Part shown: piece by piece, positions 32,764-39,247 of the stretch
How the letters are laid out: every line of letters begins with the position of its first letter
Numbering within the stretch: the stretch's first letter is position 1
Source of the DNA: an uncultured Oscillospiraceae bacterium
GTDB taxonomy: Bacteria; Bacillota; Clostridia; Oscillospirales; Oscillospiraceae
Length of the DNA: 39,247 nucleotides
Reading direction: 5' to 3'
Assembly: GCA_910588135.1 (NCBI GenBank)
Contig: CAJUOT010000025.1
Coordinates: 1 to 39,247 of the forward strand
Notes under the pieces: model-generated
The model's database searches: none
The model's input: the letters and a program-made list of their open reading frames with translations, nothing else
What the model was told of the DNA's origin: nothing
Program-made: the position numbers and the translations under genes

Positions 32764-33072
32764 ATGTCTGTTCACACCATTACCAAGGAAAATTTTGACC
32801 AGCTGGTGCTGGGCTCCGACAAACCTGTCCTGGTGGACTTCTGGGCCCCCTGGTGCGGCCCCTGCCGCATGGTGTCCCCCCTGGTGGACGAAATCGCCCA
32901 GGAGCGCCCCGACATCGTGGTCGGGAAGGTCAACGTGGACGAGCAGCCCGAGCTGTCCATGCAGTTCGGCGTGATGAGCATACCCACCCTCCTGGTGTTC
33001 AAAAACGGCCAGCTGGCCCAGACGGCCGTGGGCGCCCGCCCCAAGGAGGAGCTTCTGGCCCTGCTGGACTGA
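32764..33072 (+). CDS. trxA: Thioredoxin
   Basis: The 102-aa protein has the active site WCGPC (Cys31 and Cys34), preceded by VLVDFWAP, and the cis-proline region MSIPTLLVFKNG. It reduces protein disulfides in the cytoplasm. AAAAGGAG lies upstream of the ATG. It follows the glycosyltransferase gene by 16 nt without a terminator, so it may be read from the glf promoter; a separate promoter is not obvious. A terminator follows. Confidence 0.96.
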   Translation: MSVHTITKENFDQLVLGSDKPVLVDFWAPWCGPCRMVSPLVDEIAQERPDIVVGKVNVDEQPELSMQFGVMSIPTLLVFKNGQLAQTAVGARPKEELLALLD

Positions 33073-33088
33073 CCTGCCGGAGATTTGG

Positions 33089-33127
33089 CGGGGGGAGGCA
33101 GCTTAGAGCTGCCTCCCCCCGTTTTTT
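33089..33127 (+). terminator. Terminator after trxA, shared with the AraC gene
   Basis: A 15-bp perfect stem (33089-33103 with 33107-33121, CGGGGGGAGGCAGCT and its complement) with a 3-nt loop is followed by TTTTTT. The stop codon of the convergent AraC gene (33103-33105) lies in the loop, so the last codons of that gene form one arm. Confidence 0.9.
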
Positions 33128-34023
33128 GCGCGGCCGAAAGCATTGCGGTACTCCGACGGCGTACAGCCCTTTGTCTCCCGGAACGTCTTGGTGAAATAGC
33201 TCGCATCCTGAAACCCGCACAGCGCCCCCACCTCGGCCACGCCCCACGCGTCCGCCGCCAGAAACTCGCAGGCCTTCTGGATGCGAAACTGCTTCAGGTA
33301 CTGGCCCGGCGGGGTGCCGATGGTGCCGCGGAAGCACCGCAGGCATTCGCTCTCACTGATGGAGGCGCTCTCCGCAATATCCGCGGCGCTGATGCCCGAG
33401 GCATAGTTCTCCTGGATAAACTGGAGCATCCTCTTGACGCGCCCCTCGTCCCGCAGAGCCCGCCCGGAGGGCGGGCGGACGCTGCCGGAAGGATTGCGGG
33501 ACAGAAGGAACGCCAGGCGGGACAGCTCCTCCCGCACTTTGAGGTCGTAGCCCGGGGCCTCCTCCACGCAGCTCTCCCACGCCGCCTCCACCGCCTCCAG
33601 GGCCTGCCTGTGCCAAGGCTCCCCGGGGATGAAATGAACGCTCTGACGCGTCTTGTCCCCCATCAGCGGCTGGATGTAGTTCTGCCAGAAGATGCTGTCG
33701 GCGCTCCCCCCCACCAGCCTGGGGTGGAACACCGCCGAATGGAACCGGCAGCTCGGGCCATCCCGGCCCCACATGGCATGGAGCACTCCGGAGTTGATGA
33801 AGAACCCCTCCCCCTGTCCGGCCAGGAAGCGCTCGTTTCCCACGGCGATCACCGCCGTCCCCTCCGTCACCACGCCCGCCTCCAGCTCGGTGTGCCAGTG
33901 CCAGGGGACGGCCTCCTGGAACAGGTCGTCATGGTAGCACGCGACGGGGAACAGCCCCGTTCCATGCTGGCTCAGCTCCATCCCCTGCTGGTTCGTCCTG
34001 GTTCCGCACAGCGAAAGCGCCAT
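33103..34023 (-). CDS. AraC family transcriptional regulator
   Basis: The 306-aa regulator has an N-terminal cupin-like ligand domain (AVPWHWHTELEAGVVTEG, HAMWGRDGPSCRFHSAVFHP) and a C-terminal pair of helix-turn-helix motifs at about 200-300 (ISAADIAESASISESECLRCFRGTIG and VGALCGFQDASYFTKTFRETKGCTPSEYR). Such proteins usually sense a sugar or small molecule and activate nearby genes. TTGGAGGAAC precedes ATG 34023. It is divergent from an MFS transporter gene across 110 bp, the likely target. Confidence 0.93.
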   Translation of the reverse strand: MALSLCGTRTNQQGMELSQHGTGLFPVACYHDDLFQEAVPWHWHTELEAGVVTEGTAVIAVGNERFLAGQGEGFFINSGVLHAMWGRDGPSCRFHSAVFHPRLVGGSADSIFWQNYIQPLMGDKTRQSVHFIPGEPWHRQALEAVEAAWESCVEEAPGYDLKVREELSRLAFLLSRNPSGSVRPPSGRALRDEGRVKRMLQFIQENYASGISAADIAESASISESECLRCFRGTIGTPPGQYLKQFRIQKACEFLAADAWGVAEVGALCGFQDASYFTKTFRETKGCTPSEYRNAFGRAKNGGRQL

Positions 34024-34096
34024 ATCCGTTCCTCCAATTCTGGCGGGATTTTTACAGAAATCCGGCGAAATTGTCCTATGTATTTCGGCCGGCTGC

Positions 34097-34112
34097 TGAT
34101 ATAATCATATCA
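34097..34112 (+). promoter_or_regulatory. MFS gene -10 box within an inverted repeat
   Basis: TATAAT (34100-34105) sits inside the inverted repeat TGATAT-AATC-ATATCA (34097-34112). There is no good -35 box at 16-18 nt, as expected of an activator-dependent promoter. The AraC product may bind elsewhere in this 110-bp divergent gap. A weak candidate promoter for the AraC gene (AGGACA, 17 nt, TAAAAA) lies on the other strand. Confidence 0.45.
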
Positions 34113-34133
34113 GGTTCAAGGAGGGAGCGCAAT

Positions 34134-35312
34134 ATGGTACATCTTCTTTTGGCTGTGATCTATCTGTCTTTTATCAGCCTGGGGCTCCCGGACGCCCTGC
34201 TGGGTTCCGCGTGGCCGTCCATGTACGGGGAGCTGGGCGTCCCGGTCTCCTATTCCGGGATTATCTTCTTCATCATCTCTGTGGGAACGGTAGTCTCAAG
34301 CCTGCAGAGCGACCGGCTCACCCGCAGGCTGGGGACAGGGCGGGTCACCCTGTTCAGCGTGGCCATGACCGCGCTGGCCCTGTTCGGCTTTTCCGTCAGC
34401 CACTCCTTCTGGGCCCTGTGCCTGTGGGCGGTTCCCTACGGCCTGGGCGCGGGGAGCGTGGACGCGGCCCTCAACAACTACGTGGCGCTCCACTATGCCA
34501 GCCGCCACATGAGCTGGCTGCATTGTATGTGGGGCGTGGGGGCCTCCATTGGCCCGTATGTCATGGGCTTCGCCCTCACCGGCGGGGCGGGCTGGAGCAC
34601 GGGCTACCGCTGCATCGCGCTGCTCCAGGCCATCCTCACCGCCGTTCTTTTCCTGAGCCTCCCCCTTTGGAAAAAGAGGGACGGCGGAACGGACGCCCCG
34701 GGCAGAAAGTCTTCCGCCAAGGCGCTGTCCCTGGGCCAGATCATCCGAATCCCCGGCGCAAAGCCGGTGATGACGGCCTTTTTCTGCTACTGCGCCATAG
34801 AGCAGACCACCGGCCTGTGGGCCAGCAGCTATCTCGTTCTCCATAAAGGCGTCCCGCCGGAGACAGCCGCCGGCTTCGCCAGCCTCTTTTATGCCGGCAT
34901 CACCATTGGCCGGGCGCTGTGCGGCTTCCTGACCCTGAAGCTCAACGACACCCAGATGATCCGCCTGGGTCAGGGCGTGGCCGCCGCCGGCATCGCCGCG
35001 TTCCTCCTGCCCGCCGGGGAGGCCGCCGCCCTGGCGGGGCTGGTTCTCGCTGGCCTGGGCTGCGCCCCCATCTACCCCTGTATCATTCACTCCACGCCCG
35101 ACCACTTCGGCGCGGACCGGTCCCAGGCCGTCATCGGCGTGCAGATGGCCAGCGCCTACCTGGGCAACTGCCTCATGCCGCCCCTGTTCGGCCTGATCGC
35201 CGCCCGCCTCAGCGCTGCCCTGCTCCCCGTTTTCCTGCTCACCCTGCTGGGCCTGATGGTCCTCACACATGAAAAGCTGGTGCGGACCACGTTGGGAAGT
35301 GAAACACGCTGA
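34134..35312 (+). CDS. MFS transporter
   Basis: From ATG 34134, with AAGGAGGG upstream, the product is 392 aa with about twelve hydrophobic spans. The first loop has SVGTVVSSLQSDRLTRRLGTGRV, the MFS motif A pattern, and a matching RALCGFLTLKLND appears in the second half. The closest style is FucP- or sugar-related MFS permeases with SLGLPDALLGSAWP, but the substrate is not clear. The divergent AraC gene suggests substrate-induced uptake. A terminator follows. Confidence 0.88.
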   Translation: MVHLLLAVIYLSFISLGLPDALLGSAWPSMYGELGVPVSYSGIIFFIISVGTVVSSLQSDRLTRRLGTGRVTLFSVAMTALALFGFSVSHSFWALCLWAVPYGLGAGSVDAALNNYVALHYASRHMSWLHCMWGVGASIGPYVMGFALTGGAGWSTGYRCIALLQAILTAVLFLSLPLWKKRDGGTDAPGRKSSAKALSLGQIIRIPGAKPVMTAFFCYCAIEQTTGLWASSYLVLHKGVPPETAAGFASLFYAGITIGRALCGFLTLKLNDTQMIRLGQGVAAAGIAAFLLPAGEAAALAGLVLAGLGCAPIYPCIIHSTPDHFGADRSQAVIGVQMASAYLGNCLMPPLFGLIAARLSAALLPVFLLTLLGLMVLTHEKLVRTTLGSETR

Positions 35313-35336
35313 CCTCTGGGCCCGCCGCCCATTCCA

Positions 35337-35385
35337 GCCGCCCCCGCGGGTATGTCCCCGCGGGGGCGGCGTTTCGGTTTTTCCT
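35337..35385 (+). terminator. Terminator after the MFS gene
   Basis: A 14-bp GC-only stem (35337-35350 with 35357-35370, GCCGCCCCCGCGGG and its complement) with a 6-nt loop runs into GTTTCGGTTTTT. Confidence 0.8.
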
Positions 35386-35394
35386 GCCCAGCGG

Positions 35395-35422
35395 TTGCTT
35401 TTTATAAAAAAGCTGGTATACT
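35395..35422 (+). promoter_or_regulatory. Predicted promoter of the CNNM/CorC gene
   Basis: TTGCTT (35395-35400) and TATACT (35417-35422) are 16 nt apart, with TG one base before the -10 box. Confidence 0.6.
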
Positions 35423-35499
35423 ATAGCCTACCGGGGTTTGCGCCGCATAGAATGGAGTGGCGGCAGCAGACCACACCGCAAATTAGGAGGTTATTTATC

Positions 35500-36846
35500 T
35501 TGCCGGACGACCCGTTATTGCCGAAGCTTCTGATCCTGGCTGTTCTGGTGCTCATCAACGCCTTTTTCGCCGCGGCGGAGATCGCCGTTATCTCCCTGTC
35601 CGAGACCAAGCTGAAAAAGCAGGCGGAAGAAGGGGACAAAAAGGCGGCCAGACTGCTCTCCCTCACCCAGGCTCCCGACCATTTCCTGTCTGCCATCCAG
35701 ATCGCCATCACCCTGGCCGGGTTCCTGTCCTCTGCCTTTGCCGCGGACAGTTTTTCCGACCCGCTGGTGGCATGGCTGGTGGACACCGCCGGCGTCACCG
35801 CCCTGTCCCCTTCCGCCCTCAACAACCTGATGGTGGTGCTCATCACCATCGTGCTGTCCTACTTCAGCCTGGTGCTGGGCGAGCTCGTCCCCAAGCGCAT
35901 CGCCATGAAAAAAACGGAACGTGTCGCCCGGTTCACCCTGGGGGCGGTATCCGCCGTGGCCTGCCTGTTCCGCCCCATTATCTGGCTGCTGTCCAAGTCC
36001 ACCAACGGCGTGCTGCGCCTGCTGCACATTGACCCCAAGGCGGACGCCGAGGATGTAAGCGAGGACGAGATCCTCATGATGGTGGATCTGGGCGAGGAGC
36101 GGGGCGCCATTGAGGCGTCGGAAAAGGAGCTCATTGAAAACATCTTCCAGTTCAACAACACCACCGCCGAAGACGTGATGATCCACCGGACCGACATGGT
36201 AATGGTGTGGGTGGAGGACACCGGCGCCGCCGTCCTAGACACCATCCAGGCCTCCGGCCGCTCCCGCTTCCCCGTGTACCGGGAGGACGCGGACGACATT
36301 GTGGGTATGCTCAACACCCGGGACTTCCTGCTCAACGCCCAGGCGGAGTGCCCAAAACCGCTCCCCGAGCTGCTCCGTCCCGCCTATTTCGTGCCGGAAT
36401 CCGTGCGCACCGACGTGCTGTTCCGGGATATGCAGAGCAAAAAGGTACATATGGCCATTGTGGTGGACGAGTACGGCGGCACCTCCGGCCTGGTGACCAT
36501 GGAGGATCTGCTGGAGGAGATCGTGGGCAACATCTACGACGAGTTTGACCCCCTGGAGGAAAAGGACATTGAGCAGACGGAGCCGGGGGTGTGGAAGGCG
36601 TCCGGCTCCTGCCCGCTGGAGGAGGTGGCCCGGGCGCTGGAGGTGGAGTTCCCCGAGGAGGAAGAGTCCGACACCCTGGGCGGGCTGGTGTTTGCCCAGC
36701 TGTCTGTCATCCCGGAGGACGGCGCTCAGATTGAGGTGGACGCCTGCGGTCTGCACATCCGGGTGCAGAGCTTCGCCGACCGGCGGGTGGAGTGGGCGCT
36801 GATCTCCCGCCTGGAGCCCGATCCGCCGCAAGCGCAGGAACCGTAA
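35500..36846 (+). CDS. CNNM/CorC-type membrane protein (hemolysin family)
   Basis: From TTG 35500, with AGGAGG 9 nt upstream, the product is 448 aa. A DUF21/CNNM membrane domain covers about 1-195 (NAFFAAAEIAVISLSETKL, FSLVLGELVPKRIAM). Two CBS domains follow at about 215-340 (MIHRTDMVMVWVED, AIVVDEYGGTSGLVTMEDLLEEIVG), then a CorC/HlyC C-terminal domain. Members are linked to Mg2+ or cobalt efflux and homeostasis rather than haemolysis. Longer in-frame starts would overlap the MFS gene, its terminator and this gene's promoter. It is a one-gene unit. Confidence 0.92.
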   Translation: MPDDPLLPKLLILAVLVLINAFFAAAEIAVISLSETKLKKQAEEGDKKAARLLSLTQAPDHFLSAIQIAITLAGFLSSAFAADSFSDPLVAWLVDTAGVTALSPSALNNLMVVLITIVLSYFSLVLGELVPKRIAMKKTERVARFTLGAVSAVACLFRPIIWLLSKSTNGVLRLLHIDPKADAEDVSEDEILMMVDLGEERGAIEASEKELIENIFQFNNTTAEDVMIHRTDMVMVWVEDTGAAVLDTIQASGRSRFPVYREDADDIVGMLNTRDFLLNAQAECPKPLPELLRPAYFVPESVRTDVLFRDMQSKKVHMAIVVDEYGGTSGLVTMEDLLEEIVGNIYDEFDPLEEKDIEQTEPGVWKASGSCPLEEVARALEVEFPEEEESDTLGGLVFAQLSVIPEDGAQIEVDACGLHIRVQSFADRRVEWALISRLEPDPPQAQEP

Positions 36847-36858
36847 ACGCACAGGCAC

Positions 36859-36890
36859 GGGTCCGGGAACTCCCCGGGCCCTGTTTTTTT
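36859..36890 (+). terminator. Terminator after the CNNM/CorC gene
   Basis: A 9-bp stem GGGTCCGGG/CCCGGGCCC (36859-36867 with 36873-36881, one G-T pair) is followed by TGTTTTTTT. Confidence 0.85.
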
Positions 36891-36899
36891 GCCCGCAGC

Positions 36900-36928
36900 T
36901 TGCACCCGGCGCCCGGATGGGGTATAAT
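36900..36928 (+). promoter_or_regulatory. Predicted promoter of the serine dehydratase operon
   Basis: TTGCAC (36900-36905) and a consensus TATAAT (36923-36928) are 17 nt apart. Transcription should start about 20 nt before the TTG start of sdaAB. Confidence 0.7.
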
Positions 36929-36954
36929 GGGAAAAACACAAAGGTGGTGCTCTT

Positions 36955-37620
36955 TTGAACATCTTCGATATTATGGGCCCGATTATGGTGGGGCCGTCCT
37001 CGTCCCACACCGCCGGCGCCGCCCGGATGGGGTTTGTGGCCCGGAAGCTGCTGGGCTTCCAGCCCGCCAAGGCGGACATTGCCCTTCACGGCTCCTTCGC
37101 CGCCACCGGCGCGGGCCACGGCACCGACCGGGCCATCGTGGCGGGCCTGCTGGGCATGGCCCCTGACGACCCGGACATCCCCCGCAGCCTCCAGCTGGCC
37201 CGGGACGCGGGGATGGAGGTATCCATCCATACCGTGGACCTGCGGGACGCCCATCCCAATACCGCCGTCATGACCCTCACCGGCACCAGGGGCCGCACCG
37301 TGGTGGTTTCCGCCTCCTCCCTGGGGGGTGGGCGCATCCGCGTCAACGCCATCGACGGCATGGCCGCCGCCTTCTCCGGCGACCTGCCCACCCTCATCAT
37401 CCGTAACGAGGATAAGCCCGGTATTGTATCCGAGGTGAGCTCCTGCCTGGCCCGCCGGGGGGCCAACATCGCCGCCATGCAGCTCTACCGCGACCGGCGG
37501 GGCGGCCTGTCCGTCATGGTCATTGAGTGCGACGACCCGGTGAGCGGTGAGATTCTGGAGGACATCAACCTGCTGGGCGGCGTGGTGCGCTGCATTTATC
37601 TGAATCTGGAGGAGGGCTGA
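36955..37620 (+). CDS. sdaAB: L-serine dehydratase, iron-sulfur-dependent, beta subunit
   Basis: With SdaAA this makes the oxygen-sensitive enzyme that deaminates L-serine to pyruvate and ammonia. The 221-aa protein starts at TTG 36955 (AAAGGTGG upstream). It shows the conserved GPIMVGPSSSHTAGAARMG near residues 6-24 and a C-terminal ACT domain (NEDKPGIVSEVSSCLARRGA), as in the clostridial type; serine may be sensed through it. sdaAA starts 2 nt after the stop. Confidence 0.95.
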   Translation: MNIFDIMGPIMVGPSSSHTAGAARMGFVARKLLGFQPAKADIALHGSFAATGAGHGTDRAIVAGLLGMAPDDPDIPRSLQLARDAGMEVSIHTVDLRDAHPNTAVMTLTGTRGRTVVVSASSLGGGRIRVNAIDGMAAAFSGDLPTLIIRNEDKPGIVSEVSSCLARRGANIAAMQLYRDRRGGLSVMVIECDDPVSGEILEDINLLGGVVRCIYLNLEEG

Positions 37621-37622
37621 AT

Positions 37623-38468
37623 ATGTTTGGCTCCGTTCAATCGCTGCTGTCCGCCGCGGCGGACAAGCCCTTATGGCAGGCCGTGCTGGACGACGACTGC
37701 CAGGACCGTGTCGTCTCCCCGGAGGACAGCCTGGCCAGAATGGAACGCCTGTGGCAGACCATGAAGCAGTCCGTGCTGGACTATGATCCCACCCGCCGCT
37801 CCCCCTGCGGCCTGTCCGGCGGCCAGGGGGCCCAAATGGCCACGCTGGCCAACTCCATCTGCGGCCCCTTCATCCAGGAGGTTATCGGCATCGCCCTGAA
37901 GCTGGGCGAGCACAACGCCTGCATGGGCCGCATTGTGGCCGCCCCCACCGCCGGGGCCTGCGGCGTACTGCCCGCGGTGCTCATTCCCCTCCAGCGCAAG
38001 GACCGGCTCAGCGATGGGGACATGGTGCGGTGCCTGTACACGGCCGCCGGGTTCGGGCAGGTCATCGCCACCCGCGCCTCCATCTCCGGGGCGGAGGGCG
38101 GCTGTCAGGCGGAGGTGGGCTCCGCCTCCGGCATGGCCGCCGCGGCCCTGGTATCCGCCCGGGGCGGCTCGGGCGAGCAGATGGCCGCCGCCTGCGCCAT
38201 GGCGCTGCAAAACGTGCTGGGGCTGGTGTGCGACCCGGTGGCGGGGCTGGTGGAGGTGCCCTGCGTAAAGCGCAACGTCATGGGCGCGGTAAACGCCATG
38301 TCCTGCGCCGACATGGCCCTGGCGGGGCTGGTCGACGGCATCCCCTGTGACGAGGTCATCGACGCCATGGGGGCGGTGGGCCGTTCCCTGCCCTCCTCCC
38401 TGCGGGAGACCGGAGAGGGCGGGCTGGCCGCCACGCCCACGGGGCGAACAATCGCGGAAGGCCGGTAG
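37623..38468 (+). CDS. sdaAA: L-serine dehydratase, iron-sulfur-dependent, alpha subunit
   Basis: The 281-aa alpha subunit carries the [4Fe-4S] cluster that activates serine. Conserved segments are AAPTAGACGVLPAVL, ISGAEGGCQAEVGSASGMAAAAL and VCDPVAGLVEVPCVKRN, supplying the cluster cysteines. Length is normal. It is the second gene of the operon and is followed after 5 nt by a short unknown gene before the terminator. Confidence 0.95.
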   Translation: MFGSVQSLLSAAADKPLWQAVLDDDCQDRVVSPEDSLARMERLWQTMKQSVLDYDPTRRSPCGLSGGQGAQMATLANSICGPFIQEVIGIALKLGEHNACMGRIVAAPTAGACGVLPAVLIPLQRKDRLSDGDMVRCLYTAAGFGQVIATRASISGAEGGCQAEVGSASGMAAAALVSARGGSGEQMAAACAMALQNVLGLVCDPVAGLVEVPCVKRNVMGAVNAMSCADMALAGLVDGIPCDEVIDAMGAVGRSLPSSLRETGEGGLAATPTGRTIAEGR

Positions 38469-38473
38469 GTTTT

Positions 38474-38809
38474 ATGATGCTTGCAATTGATTTCGGCCAC
38501 CCGGTTTTTGAGGCGCCCGTGGCCGAAGCCATCACCACCGGCGACCTGGACAATTTCTACGCCTCCGCCAAAGAAATCGATCAGCTGAACCTGTTCTTTC
38601 ATCTGGAGGCTTCCTTCCACCACCATCTGAACGCCGGACGGGATGAGCTGGCCGCCCATCTTGCGTTTTTAACGGCCTACTACCTGTTCTTACCTCTGAC
38701 TCCTCCCGCCTCCTACCCCCTGGCCCTGCCCTATATCGGTCAGGCGGTCCGGCTGAATCCCCTGCCGGAATACTTTGAATGGCAGGCTCTGATTCAAAAG
38801 GGCAATTAG
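38474..38809 (+). CDS. Unknown 111-aa protein, third gene of the serine dehydratase operon
   Basis: The family is unknown to me. The protein opens MMLAIDFGHPVFEAP, has DLDNFYASAKEIDQLNLFFHLEASFHHHLN, and a hydrophobic TAYYLFLPLTPP. Much of it looks helical and could be a small repeat fold of TPR type (paired helices ending near LPEYFEWQALI), which is a guess. No signal peptide. The ribosome site is weak. It follows sdaAA by 5 nt and precedes a strong terminator, so it is transcribed with it. Confidence 0.7.
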   Translation: MMLAIDFGHPVFEAPVAEAITTGDLDNFYASAKEIDQLNLFFHLEASFHHHLNAGRDELAAHLAFLTAYYLFLPLTPPASYPLALPYIGQAVRLNPLPEYFEWQALIQKGN

Positions 38810-38829
38810 CCGGCAGGGCTGAGTGCACC

Positions 38830-38865
38830 GGCCCCGCTGTCAATTGACAGCGGGGCCTTTTTTTG
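38830..38865 (+). terminator. Terminator of the serine dehydratase operon
   Basis: A 28-bp perfect palindrome (38830-38857, GGCCCCGCTGTCAA and its complement) is followed by TTTTTTT. Confidence 0.9.
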
Positions 38866-38891
38866 GTATGATTGCTACAATGTAGGCTGTA

Positions 38892-39104
38892 TCACAGCTT
38901 TTTCAGGTCGGACATCACCCCGTTGATCATCATCCCCGGCACCCAGCCCGCCATGAAATCCCGCAGCTGCTCCAGCGTCACCGTCCGGGCCGCGCCCTTT
39001 ACCGGGTGCTTGGCCAGCATGGGAATGCGCTTTTGAAATACCGACCGGCTCTTCGGATTGTCCCACAGCTCGCCCAATGTGATCTGGTCGTTGCGTAAGT
39101 CCAT
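38892..39104 (-). CDS. Unknown 70-aa protein
   Basis: From ATG 39104 (MDLRNDQITLGELWDN) the product is 70 aa; a very strong GGAGGTGAT site lies upstream, so this start is preferred over an in-frame ATG at 39134. The segment ITLGELWDNPKSRSVFQKRIP followed by TVTLEQLRDFMAGWVP resembles a short module that appears at the end of some clostridial glycosidases or as a free protein, with helical pairs; no function is known. It is convergent with the serine dehydratase operon. Confidence 0.65.
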   Translation of the reverse strand: MDLRNDQITLGELWDNPKSRSVFQKRIPMLAKHPVKGAARTVTLEQLRDFMAGWVPGMMINGVMSDLKKL

Positions 39105-39199
39105 CAAAATCACCTCCGGAACCATACTATGCACCGGGGGGCGCGGACTGACATCGTTTTTTTACACAACCGGCCTGCCGTACAGGAAAGGAGCGCGCC

Positions 39200-39247
39200 A
39201 TGTCAACGCGAAAGAAAAAAAGCCTGAAGGGCCACGAATGGCGGCAC
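39200..39247 (+). CDS. N-terminal fragment of an unknown protein
   Basis: An ATG at 39200 preceded by AAAGGAG opens a frame running off the right edge: 16 residues, MSTRKKKSLKGHEWRH. The basic start gives no family. It is divergent from the 70-aa gene across 95 bp in which no convincing promoter was seen. Confidence 0.5.
   Translation, partial: MSTRKKKSLKGHEWRH

Overview
The window is GC-rich, spore-forming Clostridia DNA. The best fit is a gut Oscillospiraceae-type anaerobe of the Flavonifractor/Lawsonibacter/Intestinimonas/Oscillibacter kind; this placement is inference from gene content and composition. Supporting signs are spoIVA with a sipL-like partner, a Na+-pumping oxaloacetate decarboxylase next to ATP-type PEP carboxykinase, a two-subunit iron-sulfur L-serine dehydratase, an 8-Fe ferredoxin, SLH-type surface proteins and purine-rich AGGAGG ribosome sites, several in front of TTG starts. 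No rRNA, tRNA, CRISPR array, transposase or phage gene was seen.

Layout. (a) 1-3340, minus strand: the start of an unknown gene behind two abutting palindromes, then a sipL-spoIVA operon with a sigma-E-like promoter. (b) 3340-5890, minus: a secreted beta-helix/SLH protein of lower GC. Its ~350-nt leader holds two c-di-GMP-I (GEMM-I) riboswitch aptamers in tandem, the first followed by a terminator hairpin and the second positioned to act on the ribosome site. This is the most interesting part of the window. (c) 5930-14150, minus: a housekeeping run, yqhQ-prmC-(three small genes)-recA-(small membrane protein)-recX-(membrane protein)-rimO-(unknown)-pgsA. (d) 14182-17900, minus: a lipoprotein with FG-GAP-like repeats, then a response regulator and sensor kinase. 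(e) 18003-19850, minus: marR-MATE with a clear operator over the promoter. (f) 19914-22350: a ClpC-like ATPase lacking the N domain, divergent from a small ferredoxin.

(g) 22579-28108, plus: pckA, a palindromic MITE/REP-like element, then oadA-oadG-biotin carrier-oadB. Together these interconvert PEP and oxaloacetate and decarboxylate oxaloacetate to pyruvate with Na+ export. (h) 28108-30270, minus: a membrane-anchored XRE regulator, then a DivIVA-like coiled-coil gene translationally coupled to an orphan class I fumarase beta subunit. (i) 30373-33127, plus: UDP-galactopyranose mutase, a family 2 glycosyltransferase and thioredoxin, apparently one transcript. (j) 33103-35385: an AraC regulator divergent from an MFS transporter. 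(k) 35395-38865, plus: a CNNM/CorC-type protein, then sdaAB-sdaAA with an unknown third gene. (l) 38892-end: a short unknown gene and the start of another.

Genes are tightly packed with frequent 4-bp ATGA overlaps, and most transcription units end in strong GC-rich hairpins. Promoters and operators were found by eye from hexamers, spacing and symmetry and are predictions.
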